64,000 nt of DNA from Scandinavium ludwigii_A. GTDB lineage: Bacteria; Pseudomonadota; Gammaproteobacteria; Enterobacterales; Enterobacteriaceae. Positions 56,341 through 64,000 of this stretch are shown here, piece by piece; the stretch's first letter is position 1, and each line of letters starts with the position of its first letter. The notes beneath the pieces are model-generated. The model had not been told where the DNA came from. It made no database searches and saw nothing but the letters and a program-made list of their open reading frames with translations. The stretch lies in assembly GCA_050516505.1 (NCBI GenBank), contig CP191518.1:3472001-3536000 (forward strand), read 5' to 3'. A program made the position numbers and the translations under genes.

Positions 56341-57626
56341 TATGCGTTATACGCATTTTCGCCGTGACTGTTGACGTCCAGACCTTCGCGTTCCTGCTCT
56401 TCCGGAACACGCAGACCCACGGTCAGGTCAGCCAGTTTGTAGCCGACGAAGGCCACCACGCCCGACCAGACAATTGTCAGACCGATACTTTCCAGCTGTA
56501 CCAGAACCTGATGGCCCATGGTCACGCCTTCTGCATAGCCTACGCCACCCAGTGACGTCGATGCGAAGATACCGGTCAGGATACAACCCACAATCCCACA
56601 CACGCCGTGTACACCGAAGACATCGCATGGGTCATCCACACGCAACCAACGTTTCAGAGCGGTGACACCCCACAGACCAGCCAGACCCGCCGCGATACCA
56701 ACAATCAGTGAGCCTCCCACGCCGATGTAACCACAGGCAGGCGTGACCGCAACCAGACCAGCGATTGCACCAGAACATGCGCCGAGCAGAGAAGGTTTAC
56801 CGCGTACCGCCCACTCACCGAAGACCCAGGCCAGAATCGCAGCCGCTGTCGCCACTACAGTGTTCAGGAAAGCAAGCGCAGCAATTTCGTTGGCGGAGCT
56901 TGCGGAACCGGCGTTAAAGCCGAACCAGCCCACGTACAGGATAGCCGTGCCGGTGAAGACCATTGGCAGGTTATGCGGTTTGAACGCTTCTTTGCCAAAG
57001 CCCACGCGCTTGCCAATCAGGTATGCACCCACCAGGCCCGCGACGGCGGCGTTGATATGTACAACGGTGCCGCCCGCAAAGTCCAGCGCGCCATGGGTAG
57101 CCAGTAAACCACCGCCCCAGACCATGTGCGCAATCGGCACGTAGGAGAAGGTCATCCACACCACCACGAAAATCAGCACGGCGGAGAAGCGAATGCGCTC
57201 AGCCAGCGAGCCAACAATCAGGCCGACGGTAATACAGGCGAATGACCCCTGGAAGGCCACGTGAATGTATTGATAGAAGGTGCCCATCAGCGCTTTCAGT
57301 TCGATACCTTTCAGCAGCACCCAGTCGAAGCTGCCGAAGAAGTTGCCGCCGGTGCCGAACGCCAGGGTATAACCGTAAACCACCCACAGCACGCAAACCA
57401 GGGCGAAGGTGACGGTGACCTGAGTCAGCATGGAGAGCACGTTTTTGCCGCGGATCAGGCCGCCGTAAAACAGCGCAATTCCGGGGATACTCATAAACAG
57501 CACCAGCGCGGTGCTGATCATCATAAAGGCGTTGTCGGCTTTATCGGCGACCGCAGGCGCCGCCATCGCCAGGCCCGGCAACAGTGCCAGTACAGCTGGG
57601 GCAATTTTCAGTAGAGTTTTGTTCAT
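56340..57626 (-). CDS. amtB: AmtB, ammonium channel
   Basis: This 428-residue Amt/Rh trimeric channel subunit has a signal-like N-terminus (ending AMAAPAV) and then 11 helices. The pore landmarks are FYGGLIRGKNVLSML, FQGSFACITVGLIVGSLAERIRF, DFAGGTVVHINAA (first pore His), GFNAGSA, and DPCDVFGVHGVCGIVGCI (second pore His). The cytoplasmic tail LRVPEEQEREGLDVNSHGENAYN binds GlnK. I chose ATG 57626 for the family N-terminus. It is co-transcribed with glnK from a sigma-54 promoter. Confidence 0.97.
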   Translation of the reverse strand: MNKTLLKIAPAVLALLPGLAMAAPAVADKADNAFMMISTALVLFMSIPGIALFYGGLIRGKNVLSMLTQVTVTFALVCVLWVVYGYTLAFGTGGNFFGSFDWVLLKGIELKALMGTFYQYIHVAFQGSFACITVGLIVGSLAERIRFSAVLIFVVVWMTFSYVPIAHMVWGGGLLATHGALDFAGGTVVHINAAVAGLVGAYLIGKRVGFGKEAFKPHNLPMVFTGTAILYVGWFGFNAGSASSANEIAALAFLNTVVATAAAILAWVFGEWAVRGKPSLLGACSGAIAGLVAVTPACGYIGVGGSLIVGIAAGLAGLWGVTALKRWLRVDDPCDVFGVHGVCGIVGCILTGIFASTSLGGVGYAEGVTMGHQVLVQLESIGLTIVWSGVVAFVGYKLADLTVGLRVPEEQEREGLDVNSHGENAYNA

Positions 57627-57657
57627 TTTCTCGATCCCTATCACTGTGTGCCAGGAG

Positions 57658-57996
57658 TTACAGAGCCGCTTCGTCGGCTTCGCCGGTACGAATACGAATG
57701 ACGCGTTGCAGCTCGGCGACAAAGATCTTGCCGTCGCCAATCTTGCCGGTGTACGCCGCTTTACTGATCACGTCGATCACCTCATCGAGTTGATCGTCGG
57801 CGATCGCCACATCGATTTTCACCTTCGGCAGAAAGTTGACGCTATATTCGGCACCACGGTAAAGCTCGGCATGGCCTTTCTGACGCCCGAAGCCTTTCAC
57901 CTCGGTTACGGTCAGCCCCTGAATACCAATGGAAGACAGCGCTTCGCGAACGTCTTCGAGTTTGAATGGTTTAATCACCACGGTAACCAGCTTCAT
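57658..57996 (-). CDS. glnK: GlnK, PII nitrogen regulatory protein
   Basis: The 112-residue PII protein has T-loop ELYRGAEYSVNFLPKVKID with Tyr51, the uridylylation site. The N-terminal MKLVTVVIKPFKLEDVREAL and C-terminal TGKIGDGKIFV ATP-binding segment are standard. It blocks AmtB when nitrogen is abundant and signals through ATP, ADP and 2-oxoglutarate. amtB follows 31 bases later. The glnK start is 55 bases downstream of a sigma-54 promoter. Confidence 0.98.
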   Translation of the reverse strand: MKLVTVVIKPFKLEDVREALSSIGIQGLTVTEVKGFGRQKGHAELYRGAEYSVNFLPKVKIDVAIADDQLDEVIDVISKAAYTGKIGDGKIFVAELQRVIRIRTGEADEAAL

Positions 57997-58051
57997 AGAT
58001 CCCCTCCAGTCAGAATTCGGTAATGGCGGCAGCTAACACGTATGAGGTAAA

Positions 58052-58066
58052 GCAATCGGCGTGCCA
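58052..58066 (-). promoter_or_regulatory. Sigma-54 promoter of glnK-amtB
   Basis: On the minus strand TGGCAC (58066-58061), five bases, TTGC (58055-58052), matching the -24/-12 consensus exactly. Confidence 0.93.
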
Positions 58067-58173
58067 GAAATTAAAACCGGCGGCCATTCAGAGGATTCTG
58101 GCCTTTTCTGTGGGTGCGGCGAGTGGCGCCGTTCGACTTAACGAAAATGAGAGGCAGGAATGAAAAACAAAAC

Positions 58174-58225
58174 GCACCATTGCGGTGCAAGGTGCGTTTT
58201 GTTTTTGCACCAGCGCGCGCTGGTG
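58174..58225. promoter_or_regulatory. NtrC enhancer sites upstream of glnK
   Basis: GCACC-N5-GGTGC (58174-58188) and CACCAGCGCGCGCTGGTG (58208-58225) resemble the NtrC dyad TGCACC-N5-GGTGCA. They lie about 140 and 175 bases upstream of the predicted start, a normal enhancer distance. The second palindrome might instead be a transcript-end structure of mdlB. Confidence 0.65.
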
Positions 58226-58251
58226 TTAGTAATTTGCTTAATCGTGGTGCA

Positions 58252-60030
58252 TCAGGCGATAAGCGTTTCTTCTTCGATACTGGCCGCCAGTTCTTCTCCG
58301 GCAAGCTGCAGCTGATACATCTGCCAGTAACGCCCTTTGGCTTCAAGAAGTTGCTGATGTGTGCCCCGCTCCACCGCCTCGCCACGATGTAGCACCATGA
58401 TGGTGTCGGCCTCAACGATGGTCGAGAGTCGATGGGCGATCACCACCAGCGTCGTGCGCTGACGCACCAGCGCTAGCGCCTGTTGAATTGCCTGTTCGGT
58501 GCCAGAATCAATATTTGCGGTGGCTTCATCAAGGATCAGAATTTGCGGGGTATCCACCAACACGCGAGCCAGTGCCAGCAGCTGTTTCTGCCCGACCGAC
58601 AGATTGTTGCCCTGTTCACCGAGCCGGGTGTAAATCCCGTCGCTCAGGCTGCGCGCCAGTTCTGCGAGTTGCACCGTTTCAAGCGCCTGCCAGACCTGTT
58701 CCTCGCTGATATCACGGCCCAACGTGACGTTGGCAAAGAAGGATTCGGCCAGTACCACCGGGTCCTGCTGAACCATCGCCACGCCCTGACGAATGACGCT
58801 GTGGCTCAGCGACGACAGCGGGCGTCCATCAAGGCGAATTTCGCCTTTCGTCAGCGGATAGTAGCCCATCAGCAGGCTGGCGAGCGTACTTTTACCGCTG
58901 CCGGTATGCCCGACCAACGCCACAAAGTTGCGCGTTGGCACGTTAATGTTGATGTCCTGCAGCACCAGACGATCGCCACGGTAGGCGAAAGAGACGTCAT
59001 CGACATCGATCGATCCGCTTTGCAGCGGCGCGTCGTCTTCGCCGTAGTTTTGACGCGGTTTGTCCATCAGTTCAAACACGCGCTCGCCCGCCACCACCGC
59101 CTGTTGCAACATCGACTGCTGGGTGGTGAGTTCGATCAGCGGCTCGTTCAAACGACCAAGGTAGCTGATAAACGCATACAGCACACCGACTTCAATCGTA
59201 CCGGTATTGCTCAGCCCAAACAGCATCAGCAACCCGCAGAGAATCAGTGAGGAGAACAGGCTCAACAGCGGGCGCAGCAGAAAGCCATCCAGACGCAGAG
59301 TCTGCATGCGGGCCATGTAGTGCGAGCGACTCGCTTCACCCATCCGTTCGCCAAAACGTGCCTGCTGACGGAACTGCTGGATAACACTCATGCCGTTGAT
59401 GACTTCGTTGAAACCGTCGTTGATATCCGCCAGATAGGCGCGGACGCGACGCACAATCGGCGTGCTGTAGCGCTGATAAATCAGCATCACCACGATCACC
59501 GCCGGGAAGATGGCGATTGCCACCAGCGCCATGCGCCAGTCGAGAGTGAACATGGCCACCAGCATCGCACTGATTAACGCCGCGCTGCGAAGCACTGTAG
59601 AAACCACGGTGACGTACAGATCGCGAATCACTTCGGTGTCGTTAGTCACGCGTGAAATCAGCTGCCCGACCGGCTGCACGTCAAACTCGCTGAGCGGCTG
59701 ACGCAGCGCGGCGTCCATGACGTCGGTGCGCAATTGTTGCACCACCCCAACAGCGGCCCGGTTAAACAGCAGCGACTGCGCATAGTGCAGCGACGCGGCC
59801 AGCAGTTGCAGGCCAACGTACGACGCGGCAAGACCAATAACAATGCCCCACGGCAGATAGCTTTTCGCCACCATGTTATCGATGAAATAGCTTATCAGCA
59901 GCGGGCCGGTGACTTCCGCGATGGCGGCAATCCACATTATCGCCATACCGATGCCTAATGGCTTGCGCCACGGTGAACCGTAGGCCAGCAGGCGTTTGAG
60001 CGTTGGCCAAAGTTGTCCGAAACTACGCAT
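58252..60030 (-). CDS. mdlB: MdlB, ABC exporter half-transporter
   Basis: The 592-residue ABC-B type protein has six transmembrane helices in the first 320 residues. The ATPase follows: Walker A GHTGSGKST (about 380), Q-loop MVQQDPVV, signature LSVGQKQLL, Walker B ILILDEATANID and switch His in IAHRLSTIV. It forms a heterodimer with MdlA. Substrates are not firmly known, though multidrug, peptide or medium-chain alcohol export has been suggested for relatives. The start at 60030 overlaps the mdlA stop by eight bases. Confidence 0.95.
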   Translation of the reverse strand: MRSFGQLWPTLKRLLAYGSPWRKPLGIGMAIMWIAAIAEVTGPLLISYFIDNMVAKSYLPWGIVIGLAASYVGLQLLAASLHYAQSLLFNRAAVGVVQQLRTDVMDAALRQPLSEFDVQPVGQLISRVTNDTEVIRDLYVTVVSTVLRSAALISAMLVAMFTLDWRMALVAIAIFPAVIVVMLIYQRYSTPIVRRVRAYLADINDGFNEVINGMSVIQQFRQQARFGERMGEASRSHYMARMQTLRLDGFLLRPLLSLFSSLILCGLLMLFGLSNTGTIEVGVLYAFISYLGRLNEPLIELTTQQSMLQQAVVAGERVFELMDKPRQNYGEDDAPLQSGSIDVDDVSFAYRGDRLVLQDININVPTRNFVALVGHTGSGKSTLASLLMGYYPLTKGEIRLDGRPLSSLSHSVIRQGVAMVQQDPVVLAESFFANVTLGRDISEEQVWQALETVQLAELARSLSDGIYTRLGEQGNNLSVGQKQLLALARVLVDTPQILILDEATANIDSGTEQAIQQALALVRQRTTLVVIAHRLSTIVEADTIMVLHRGEAVERGTHQQLLEAKGRYWQMYQLQLAGEELAASIEEETLIA

Positions 60031-61798
60031 CGCCGTCCTCCTCACGCTGCTCTTCAGGCACGTCGTCGAGCGCTGCCTCCAGCTGCTGATAACGATACAT
60101 ATCGCGATACCAGCCGGACTGGATCGCCAGCTGCTCGTGTTCGCCGCGCTGGGCAATGTGTCCATGCTGCATGACGATAATTTCACTCGCTTCGGTCAAG
60201 GCCGACAGGCGGTGCGCGCTGATGATCACCGTGCGGCCTTCGCCCCACTGACGCAGGTTGTGGAGGATCTGATGCTCCGTGCGTCCATCGACCGCAGACA
60301 ACGCATCGTCCAGGATCAGGATTTCAGCATCGAGCAACAGTGCGCGCGCGATGGAAATACGCTGCTTCTGCCCGCCGGACAGCATCACGCCGCGCTCACC
60401 CACTTCCGTTTCATAGCCCTGCGGCAAACGTAGAATGTCTTCATGCACACTGGCAAGTCGTGCCACATGCTCAATTTCTGCCTGCGTCGCTCCCGGTTTC
60501 CCGAGCGCAATGTTGCTGCCCACGGTATCGGAGAATAAGAACGGAGTCTGATTGACCACCGCCAGTCGGCTACGCCAGCTGTCGAGCTGCAGCGCCGTCA
60601 GAGGCAAATCCTGGAAACGAATGTCGCCCTCGGTGACGTCAAAATGACGCTGGATAAGCGACAACACCGTAGATTTCCCGGCGCCGGTTGGGCCGCAAAT
60701 CCCCAGCATCTGGCCGGGCTGCAAGCTGAACTGCACATTATGCAGCGTCGGCTTTTCGGTTTGCGGATAGCGGAACTCGCGGATATTCACCGCCAGCGTG
60801 CCGCGGTCGGACGTCAGTATTTGCGTACCATCGTCCACCACCGGCGCTTCGGAGAGCATGGCGCGGATTCGGGTGTAAGCGGCACTGCCGCGCTCGACGA
60901 TATTAAACATCCACGCCAGCGCCAGCATGGGCCAAATCATCAGGCCGAGATACATCATGAAGCTGGTCAGCTGGCCAAGCGTCAGGCTGCCGTGCACCAC
61001 CATCCAGCTGCCGCCGGAAATCGCCAGTAGGTTCGCCATACCGATTGCGATGTAAATCGTCGGATCGAAGCGGGCATCCACCCGAGCCACGCGCATATTT
61101 TTCGCGCCGGTATCTGCCGCGTCGGCTGCAAACTGCGCCGACTGACGGTCTTCCAGACCAAAGGCTTTGATCATGCGGATGCTGGTCAGGCTTTCCTGTG
61201 TGCGGTCGTTCAGGCCGGAGAACGCCGCCTGCGCCAGCTTGAAGCGGTTATGCAATGTGTCGCCGTTACGCTTGATAACCACCGCCATGATTGGCATCGG
61301 CACCAGCGCCAGCAATGTCAGTTCCCAGCTAATCTGAGTCGACATGACGATCAGCACTGCACAGCCCATGACCAGCGAATCCACCAGCGTCAGCACGCCT
61401 TCTCCGGCGGCAAACACCACGCGATCAACGTCGTTGGTGGCGCGGGCAATCAAATCCCCGGTGCGGTGACGCAGGTAAAATTCAGGATGCTGACGGCTGA
61501 GCTGGCGATAATAATCTTCACGCAGTTCAACGGCGAGCTGATACGACGCGCCGAACAGCAGCACGCGCCAGACGTAGCGCAGCAGATAGACCACCACCGC
61601 AATCAGCGCCAGCGTTGCCACCCACATCATAATGTGCGTGGTGGTGTAGTGTTGTTGCGTCACGCCATCCACCACGATACCCACCACCTTTGGCGGGATC
61701 AGTTGCAGAATGGCAATAATGATAAGCAGCAGGACCGCGCCAAGATAGCGGCGCCATTCCCGACGGAAATACCAGCTGAGTTGAGCAAATAATCGCAC
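60023..61798 (-). CDS. mdlA: MdlA, ABC exporter half-transporter
   Basis: The 591-residue partner of MdlB starts RLFAQLSWYFRREWRRYLG and has six helices followed by an ATPase: CGPTGAGKSTVLSL (Walker A), VNQTPFLFSDTV (Q-loop), LSGGQKQRIS (signature), ILILDDALSAVD (Walker B; Asp replaces the catalytic Glu) and SAHRLSAL. The DD at Walker B marks a degenerate site, typical for heterodimeric exporters with one active ATP site. It follows decR by 18 bases on the same strand, so decR, mdlA and mdlB may share a transcript. Confidence 0.95.
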   Translation of the reverse strand: MRLFAQLSWYFRREWRRYLGAVLLLIIIAILQLIPPKVVGIVVDGVTQQHYTTTHIMMWVATLALIAVVVYLLRYVWRVLLFGASYQLAVELREDYYRQLSRQHPEFYLRHRTGDLIARATNDVDRVVFAAGEGVLTLVDSLVMGCAVLIVMSTQISWELTLLALVPMPIMAVVIKRNGDTLHNRFKLAQAAFSGLNDRTQESLTSIRMIKAFGLEDRQSAQFAADAADTGAKNMRVARVDARFDPTIYIAIGMANLLAISGGSWMVVHGSLTLGQLTSFMMYLGLMIWPMLALAWMFNIVERGSAAYTRIRAMLSEAPVVDDGTQILTSDRGTLAVNIREFRYPQTEKPTLHNVQFSLQPGQMLGICGPTGAGKSTVLSLIQRHFDVTEGDIRFQDLPLTALQLDSWRSRLAVVNQTPFLFSDTVGSNIALGKPGATQAEIEHVARLASVHEDILRLPQGYETEVGERGVMLSGGQKQRISIARALLLDAEILILDDALSAVDGRTEHQILHNLRQWGEGRTVIISAHRLSALTEASEIIVMQHGHIAQRGEHEQLAIQSGWYRDMYRYQQLEAALDDVPEEQREEDGDA

Positions 61799-61816
61799 GC
61801 AGAATTACCCAGAAAT

Positions 61817-62275
61817 TTATTCAACTGGCAACGCGGTAGTGTACTTAATCTGTTCCATCGCAAAACTCGATGTCACGTCAGATAAGCCCGGCACGCTGTT
61901 GACCAGTCGTTTGTAAAAGTCGTCGTAGCGTTTCATGTCCGCTACCTGTACCCGCAGGAGATAGTCGTATTCGCCCGCCATACGCCAGAAGCCAAGGACT
62001 TCGGGCATTTGCGTCACCTGTGACACAAAGCGGCTATACCATTCGCTGCTGTGATGCTGGGTTTTTATCAGCACGAATGCCGTGAGTCCGAGTCCTAATT
62101 TTTCTGCATCCAACAGCGCAACGCGTGCACGCAAAACACCGTCGTCTTCGAGGCGCTTCAGGCGTTTCCAGCAGGGCGTGGTGGTCAGATTAACGGCATC
62201 GGCCAGCGCCTGCAAAGAGAGGGTGCAATCCTCCTGCAACAAGGCCAGCAACTTACGGTCAATTTTATCTATCAT
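61817..62275 (-). CDS. decR: DecR (YbaO), Lrp-family cysteine-responsive activator
   Basis: The 152-residue Lrp/AsnC regulator has the HTH CTLSLQALADAVNLTTTPCWKRLKRLEDDGVL and a RAM domain (GFWRMAGEYDYLLRVQVADMKRYDDFYKRL). In E. coli DecR activates cysteine-detoxifying genes at a distant locus. Here a cysteine desulfhydrase-like gene is directly divergent, with a 115-base gap as the likely control region. I chose ATG 62275 for the E. coli length; the frame reaches back to 62419 across that gap. Confidence 0.95.
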   Translation of the reverse strand: MIDKIDRKLLALLQEDCTLSLQALADAVNLTTTPCWKRLKRLEDDGVLRARVALLDAEKLGLGLTAFVLIKTQHHSSEWYSRFVSQVTQMPEVLGFWRMAGEYDYLLRVQVADMKRYDDFYKRLVNSVPGLSDVTSSFAMEQIKYTTALPVE

Positions 62276-62390
62276 TAGCGACCCATGGAGAAAATTATTC
62301 TCTCTTAATTGTATTTCAAAGGCTATATAGCAACAATTTTTTCCGTGCTTTCCGTTAAGCTGGGCACAAAATGACAAACAGGACGTAATG

Positions 62391-63440
62391 ATGAACAGCA
62401 CCTGGATAAAGCACGCCATCAGTGAGATTAACGCCGACTACCAGCGCTCTGCGGACACGCACCTGATTCGCCTGACGCTGCCCGCCTTCCCCGGCATTCA
62501 GCTCTACCTGAAAGATGAAAGCACGCACCCCACCGGCAGCCTTAAGCACCGCCTGGCGCGCTCACTGTTTTTATACGGTTTGTGCAACGGCTGGATCAAA
62601 GAAGGCACCACGATCATCGAAGCCTCGTCAGGATCGACGGCGGTTTCCGAAGCCTATTTTGCGCGCCTGCTCGGCCTGCCGTTTATCGCCGTAATGCCAT
62701 CCTGCACCGCGAAACGCAAAATTGAGCAAATCGAATTTTACGGCGGTCGCTGCCACTTTGTGCAAAGCGCCTGCGAAATCTACGAAGCGTCTGAAAGGCT
62801 GGCCCGCGAGCTGAACGGTCATTATATGGATCAATTCACCTACGCCGAACGCGCGACTGACTGGCGCGGAAATAATAACATCGCCGACAGCATTTTCCGC
62901 CAGATGCAGCACGAGCCGAACCCGGTTCCGGCGCATATCGTGATGAGCGCTGGCACCGGCGGCACGTCGGCGACCATTGGACGTTATATTCGCTGCCAGG
63001 GTTACGACACGCAGCTGACGGTGGTTGACCCACAGAACTCGGTATTTATGGACTACTGGCAGCAGCGGGACGCAACACTGCGCAGCCCGGTCGGCAGCAA
63101 AATTGAAGGGATTGGTCGTCCGCGTGTCGAGCCGTCGTTCATTCCTGACGTGGTCGATAACATGCTGCGTGTACCGGATGCGGCGAGTGTCGTCACCGCG
63201 CATTGGCTGGAAACGCAACTGGGCCGCAAAGTGGGTGCTTCAACAGGCACAAATATGTGGGGCGCGTTACAGCTTGCCGCACAGATGCACAGCGCGGGTC
63301 AGAAAGGATCGATTGTGACACTGCTGTGCGACAGCGGTGAACGCTATCTCGAAACCTACTACAACCCGCAATGGGTCGCGACGAACATTGGCGAGCTTGC
63401 ACCGTGGCAGGTTGCGCTTTCAGAGCTTATCGGGCAGTAA
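62391..63440 (+). CDS. PLP-dependent cysteine desulfhydrase (CcdA/Cds1-like)
   Basis: This 349-residue fold-type II PLP enzyme of the cysteine synthase superfamily has its PLP lysine in HPTGSLKHRLARSLF (Lys52), the substrate loop EASSGSTAVSEAYFA and the phosphate-binding SAGTGGTSATIGRY. Variant signatures such as KIEGIGRPRVEPSF and GASTGTNMWGAL separate it from CysK. Related enzymes controlled by DecR/CcdR orthologues degrade excess cysteine to pyruvate, sulfide and ammonia. The divergent decR gene supports that role. I chose the second of two adjacent ATGs, seven bases after AGGA; 62388 is the alternative. Confidence 0.85.
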   Translation: MNSTWIKHAISEINADYQRSADTHLIRLTLPAFPGIQLYLKDESTHPTGSLKHRLARSLFLYGLCNGWIKEGTTIIEASSGSTAVSEAYFARLLGLPFIAVMPSCTAKRKIEQIEFYGGRCHFVQSACEIYEASERLARELNGHYMDQFTYAERATDWRGNNNIADSIFRQMQHEPNPVPAHIVMSAGTGGTSATIGRYIRCQGYDTQLTVVDPQNSVFMDYWQQRDATLRSPVGSKIEGIGRPRVEPSFIPDVVDNMLRVPDAASVVTAHWLETQLGRKVGASTGTNMWGALQLAAQMHSAGQKGSIVTLLCDSGERYLETYYNPQWVATNIGELAPWQVALSELIGQ

Positions 63441-63454
63441 TTAACGAACGCAGA

Positions 63455-63490
63455 AAAGAAAAAAGCCAGACATCATAGGATATCTGGCTT
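63455..63490 (-). terminator. cof terminator (shared with the desulfhydrase)
   Basis: AAGCCAGA (63463-63470) / TCTGGCTT (63483-63490), followed on the minus strand by TTTTCTTTTCTG. It lies 16 bases after the cof stop and 22 after the convergent stop. Confidence 0.8.
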
Positions 63491-63506
63491 GCCGGAAGGG
63501 TCTCAT

Positions 63507-64000
63507 TCATTCGGGGGAATAAGGGAGATGTGGGGAATCCAGCCAATGCGTCAAAAAGTGGGACACCGCCTGATTCTGGCAATGTCCGATAACCGGTAAG
63601 TGCGGGAGTGCCGCTTTCAGCTGCGGCATGGCGTTGCCCATAATCAGGCCTTGGCCAACGGATCCCAGCATTTCGCTGTCGTTCATCGCGTCACCAAATG
63701 CCATACAGTCTGCCATGGTCATGCCGAGATGGGTGCTGAGCGTCGCCAGCGCTGACCCTTTATTGCTGCCGACGGGCAGCACTTCCAGGCACTCGAACGC
63801 AGAAAAGGTCAGATGCGCGCGGGAACCTAACGCCTCATTGAGCTGGATCCGCAAGCGGCTGAGATCGTCATGATCGCCACAGAAACAGATCTTGGTGACG
63901 TCATGGGCTGGCAGGCGTTTGAAATCACAGAGCTGATAACGGAACCCGCTATAAACGTGCGCCTGGAGCATGTCCGGAATATCTCTGTCTGTCAGCCAAC
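63507..64000 (-). CDS. cof: Cof, HAD-family HMP-PP phosphatase (N-terminus outside window)
   Basis: The C-terminal about 164 residues of Cof are present; the frame is open to the window edge, so the N-terminal half with the DxDGT nucleophile lies beyond it. Visible parts are the cap domain (LQAHVYSGFRYQL, KICFCGDHDDLSRLRIQL) and the HAD motifs VGSNKGSAL (motif III lysine) and MAFGDAMNDSEML (motif IV). Cof hydrolyses the thiamin intermediate HMP-PP and other phosphates. The ATG at 63971 is internal. Confidence 0.93.
   Translation of the reverse strand, partial: WLTDRDIPDMLQAHVYSGFRYQLCDFKRLPAHDVTKICFCGDHDDLSRLRIQLNEALGSRAHLTFSAFECLEVLPVGSNKGSALATLSTHLGMTMADCMAFGDAMNDSEMLGSVGQGLIMGNAMPQLKAALPHLPVIGHCQNQAVSHFLTHWLDSPHLPYSPE

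Overview
The window is a chromosomal segment from a member of the Enterobacteriaceae. The gene order follows the E. coli K-12 backbone from qmcA/ybbJ/cueR/copA through ybaP-ybaK-ushA-fsr-ybaL-gsk-hemH-adk-htpG-recR, ybaB-dnaX-apt-ybaN-priC-ybaM-mscK-acrR-acrAB-tomB-hha-maa-ylaC, pdeB(ylaB)-ybaA, ffs-atl-ybaY-tesB-amtB-glnK-mdlBA-decR to cof. The proteins are close to, but clearly diverged from, their E. coli counterparts. The GC content looks mid-fifties, and lacIZ sits away from its E. coli site. I would guess Enterobacter, Lelliottia or a near relative, but the genus is inference.

Layout. 1-5.3 kb: QmcA/YbbJ membrane proteins, then the CueR/CopA copper module with a TrkG-type potassium transporter between them. 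5.3-9.9 kb: ybaP, the ChiX small RNA (minus strand), ybaK, ushA, fsr. 10-17.8 kb: housekeeping genes (ybaL, gsk, hemH, adk, htpG, recR) with a sigma-32 promoter at htpG. 17.9-20.5 kb: a YcaC-like hydrolase, a pirin and a divergent LysR regulator. These sit between recR and ybaB, genes that form one operon with dnaX in E. coli. 20.6-33.6 kb: ybaB-dnaX (with the tau/gamma frameshift site), apt, ybaN, priC, ybaM, mscK and the acrR/acrAB efflux locus. 33.6-35.9 kb: tomB-hha, maa, ylaC.

Two accessory blocks interrupt the rest of the backbone. Block 1 (35.9-42.3 kb) lies between ylaC and pdeB. It holds a MocR regulator with a divergent GNAT acetyltransferase, zinc-independent ribosomal proteins RpmE2/RpmJ2 under a Zur box, and a PTS EIIBC, enolase-superfamily dehydratase and GntR regulator set. 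Block 2 (44.4-53 kb) lies between ybaA and ffs (4.5S RNA). It holds lacI-lacZ without a permease gene, a YczE/YczR pair, an unrecognised two-gene ribbon-helix-helix cassette, a small orphan gene and an IprA-family regulator. From 53.4 kb the backbone resumes: ffs, an unrecognised 135-codon gene, atl, ybaY, tesB, the NtrC/sigma-54-controlled glnK-amtB operon, the mdlAB ABC exporter, and the decR/cysteine desulfhydrase pair ending at a truncated cof.

Several signals are not ordinary genes. These are two programmed frameshift sites (copA and dnaX), the ChiX sRNA, and operators for CueR, AcrR, CRP, Zur, LacI (two) and NtrC. There is also a dispersed CCCTCTCC/GGGAGAGGG palindrome family at gene ends and a tandemly duplicated terminator between tesB and amtB. 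No rRNA, tRNA, IS element, prophage or CRISPR array was seen.
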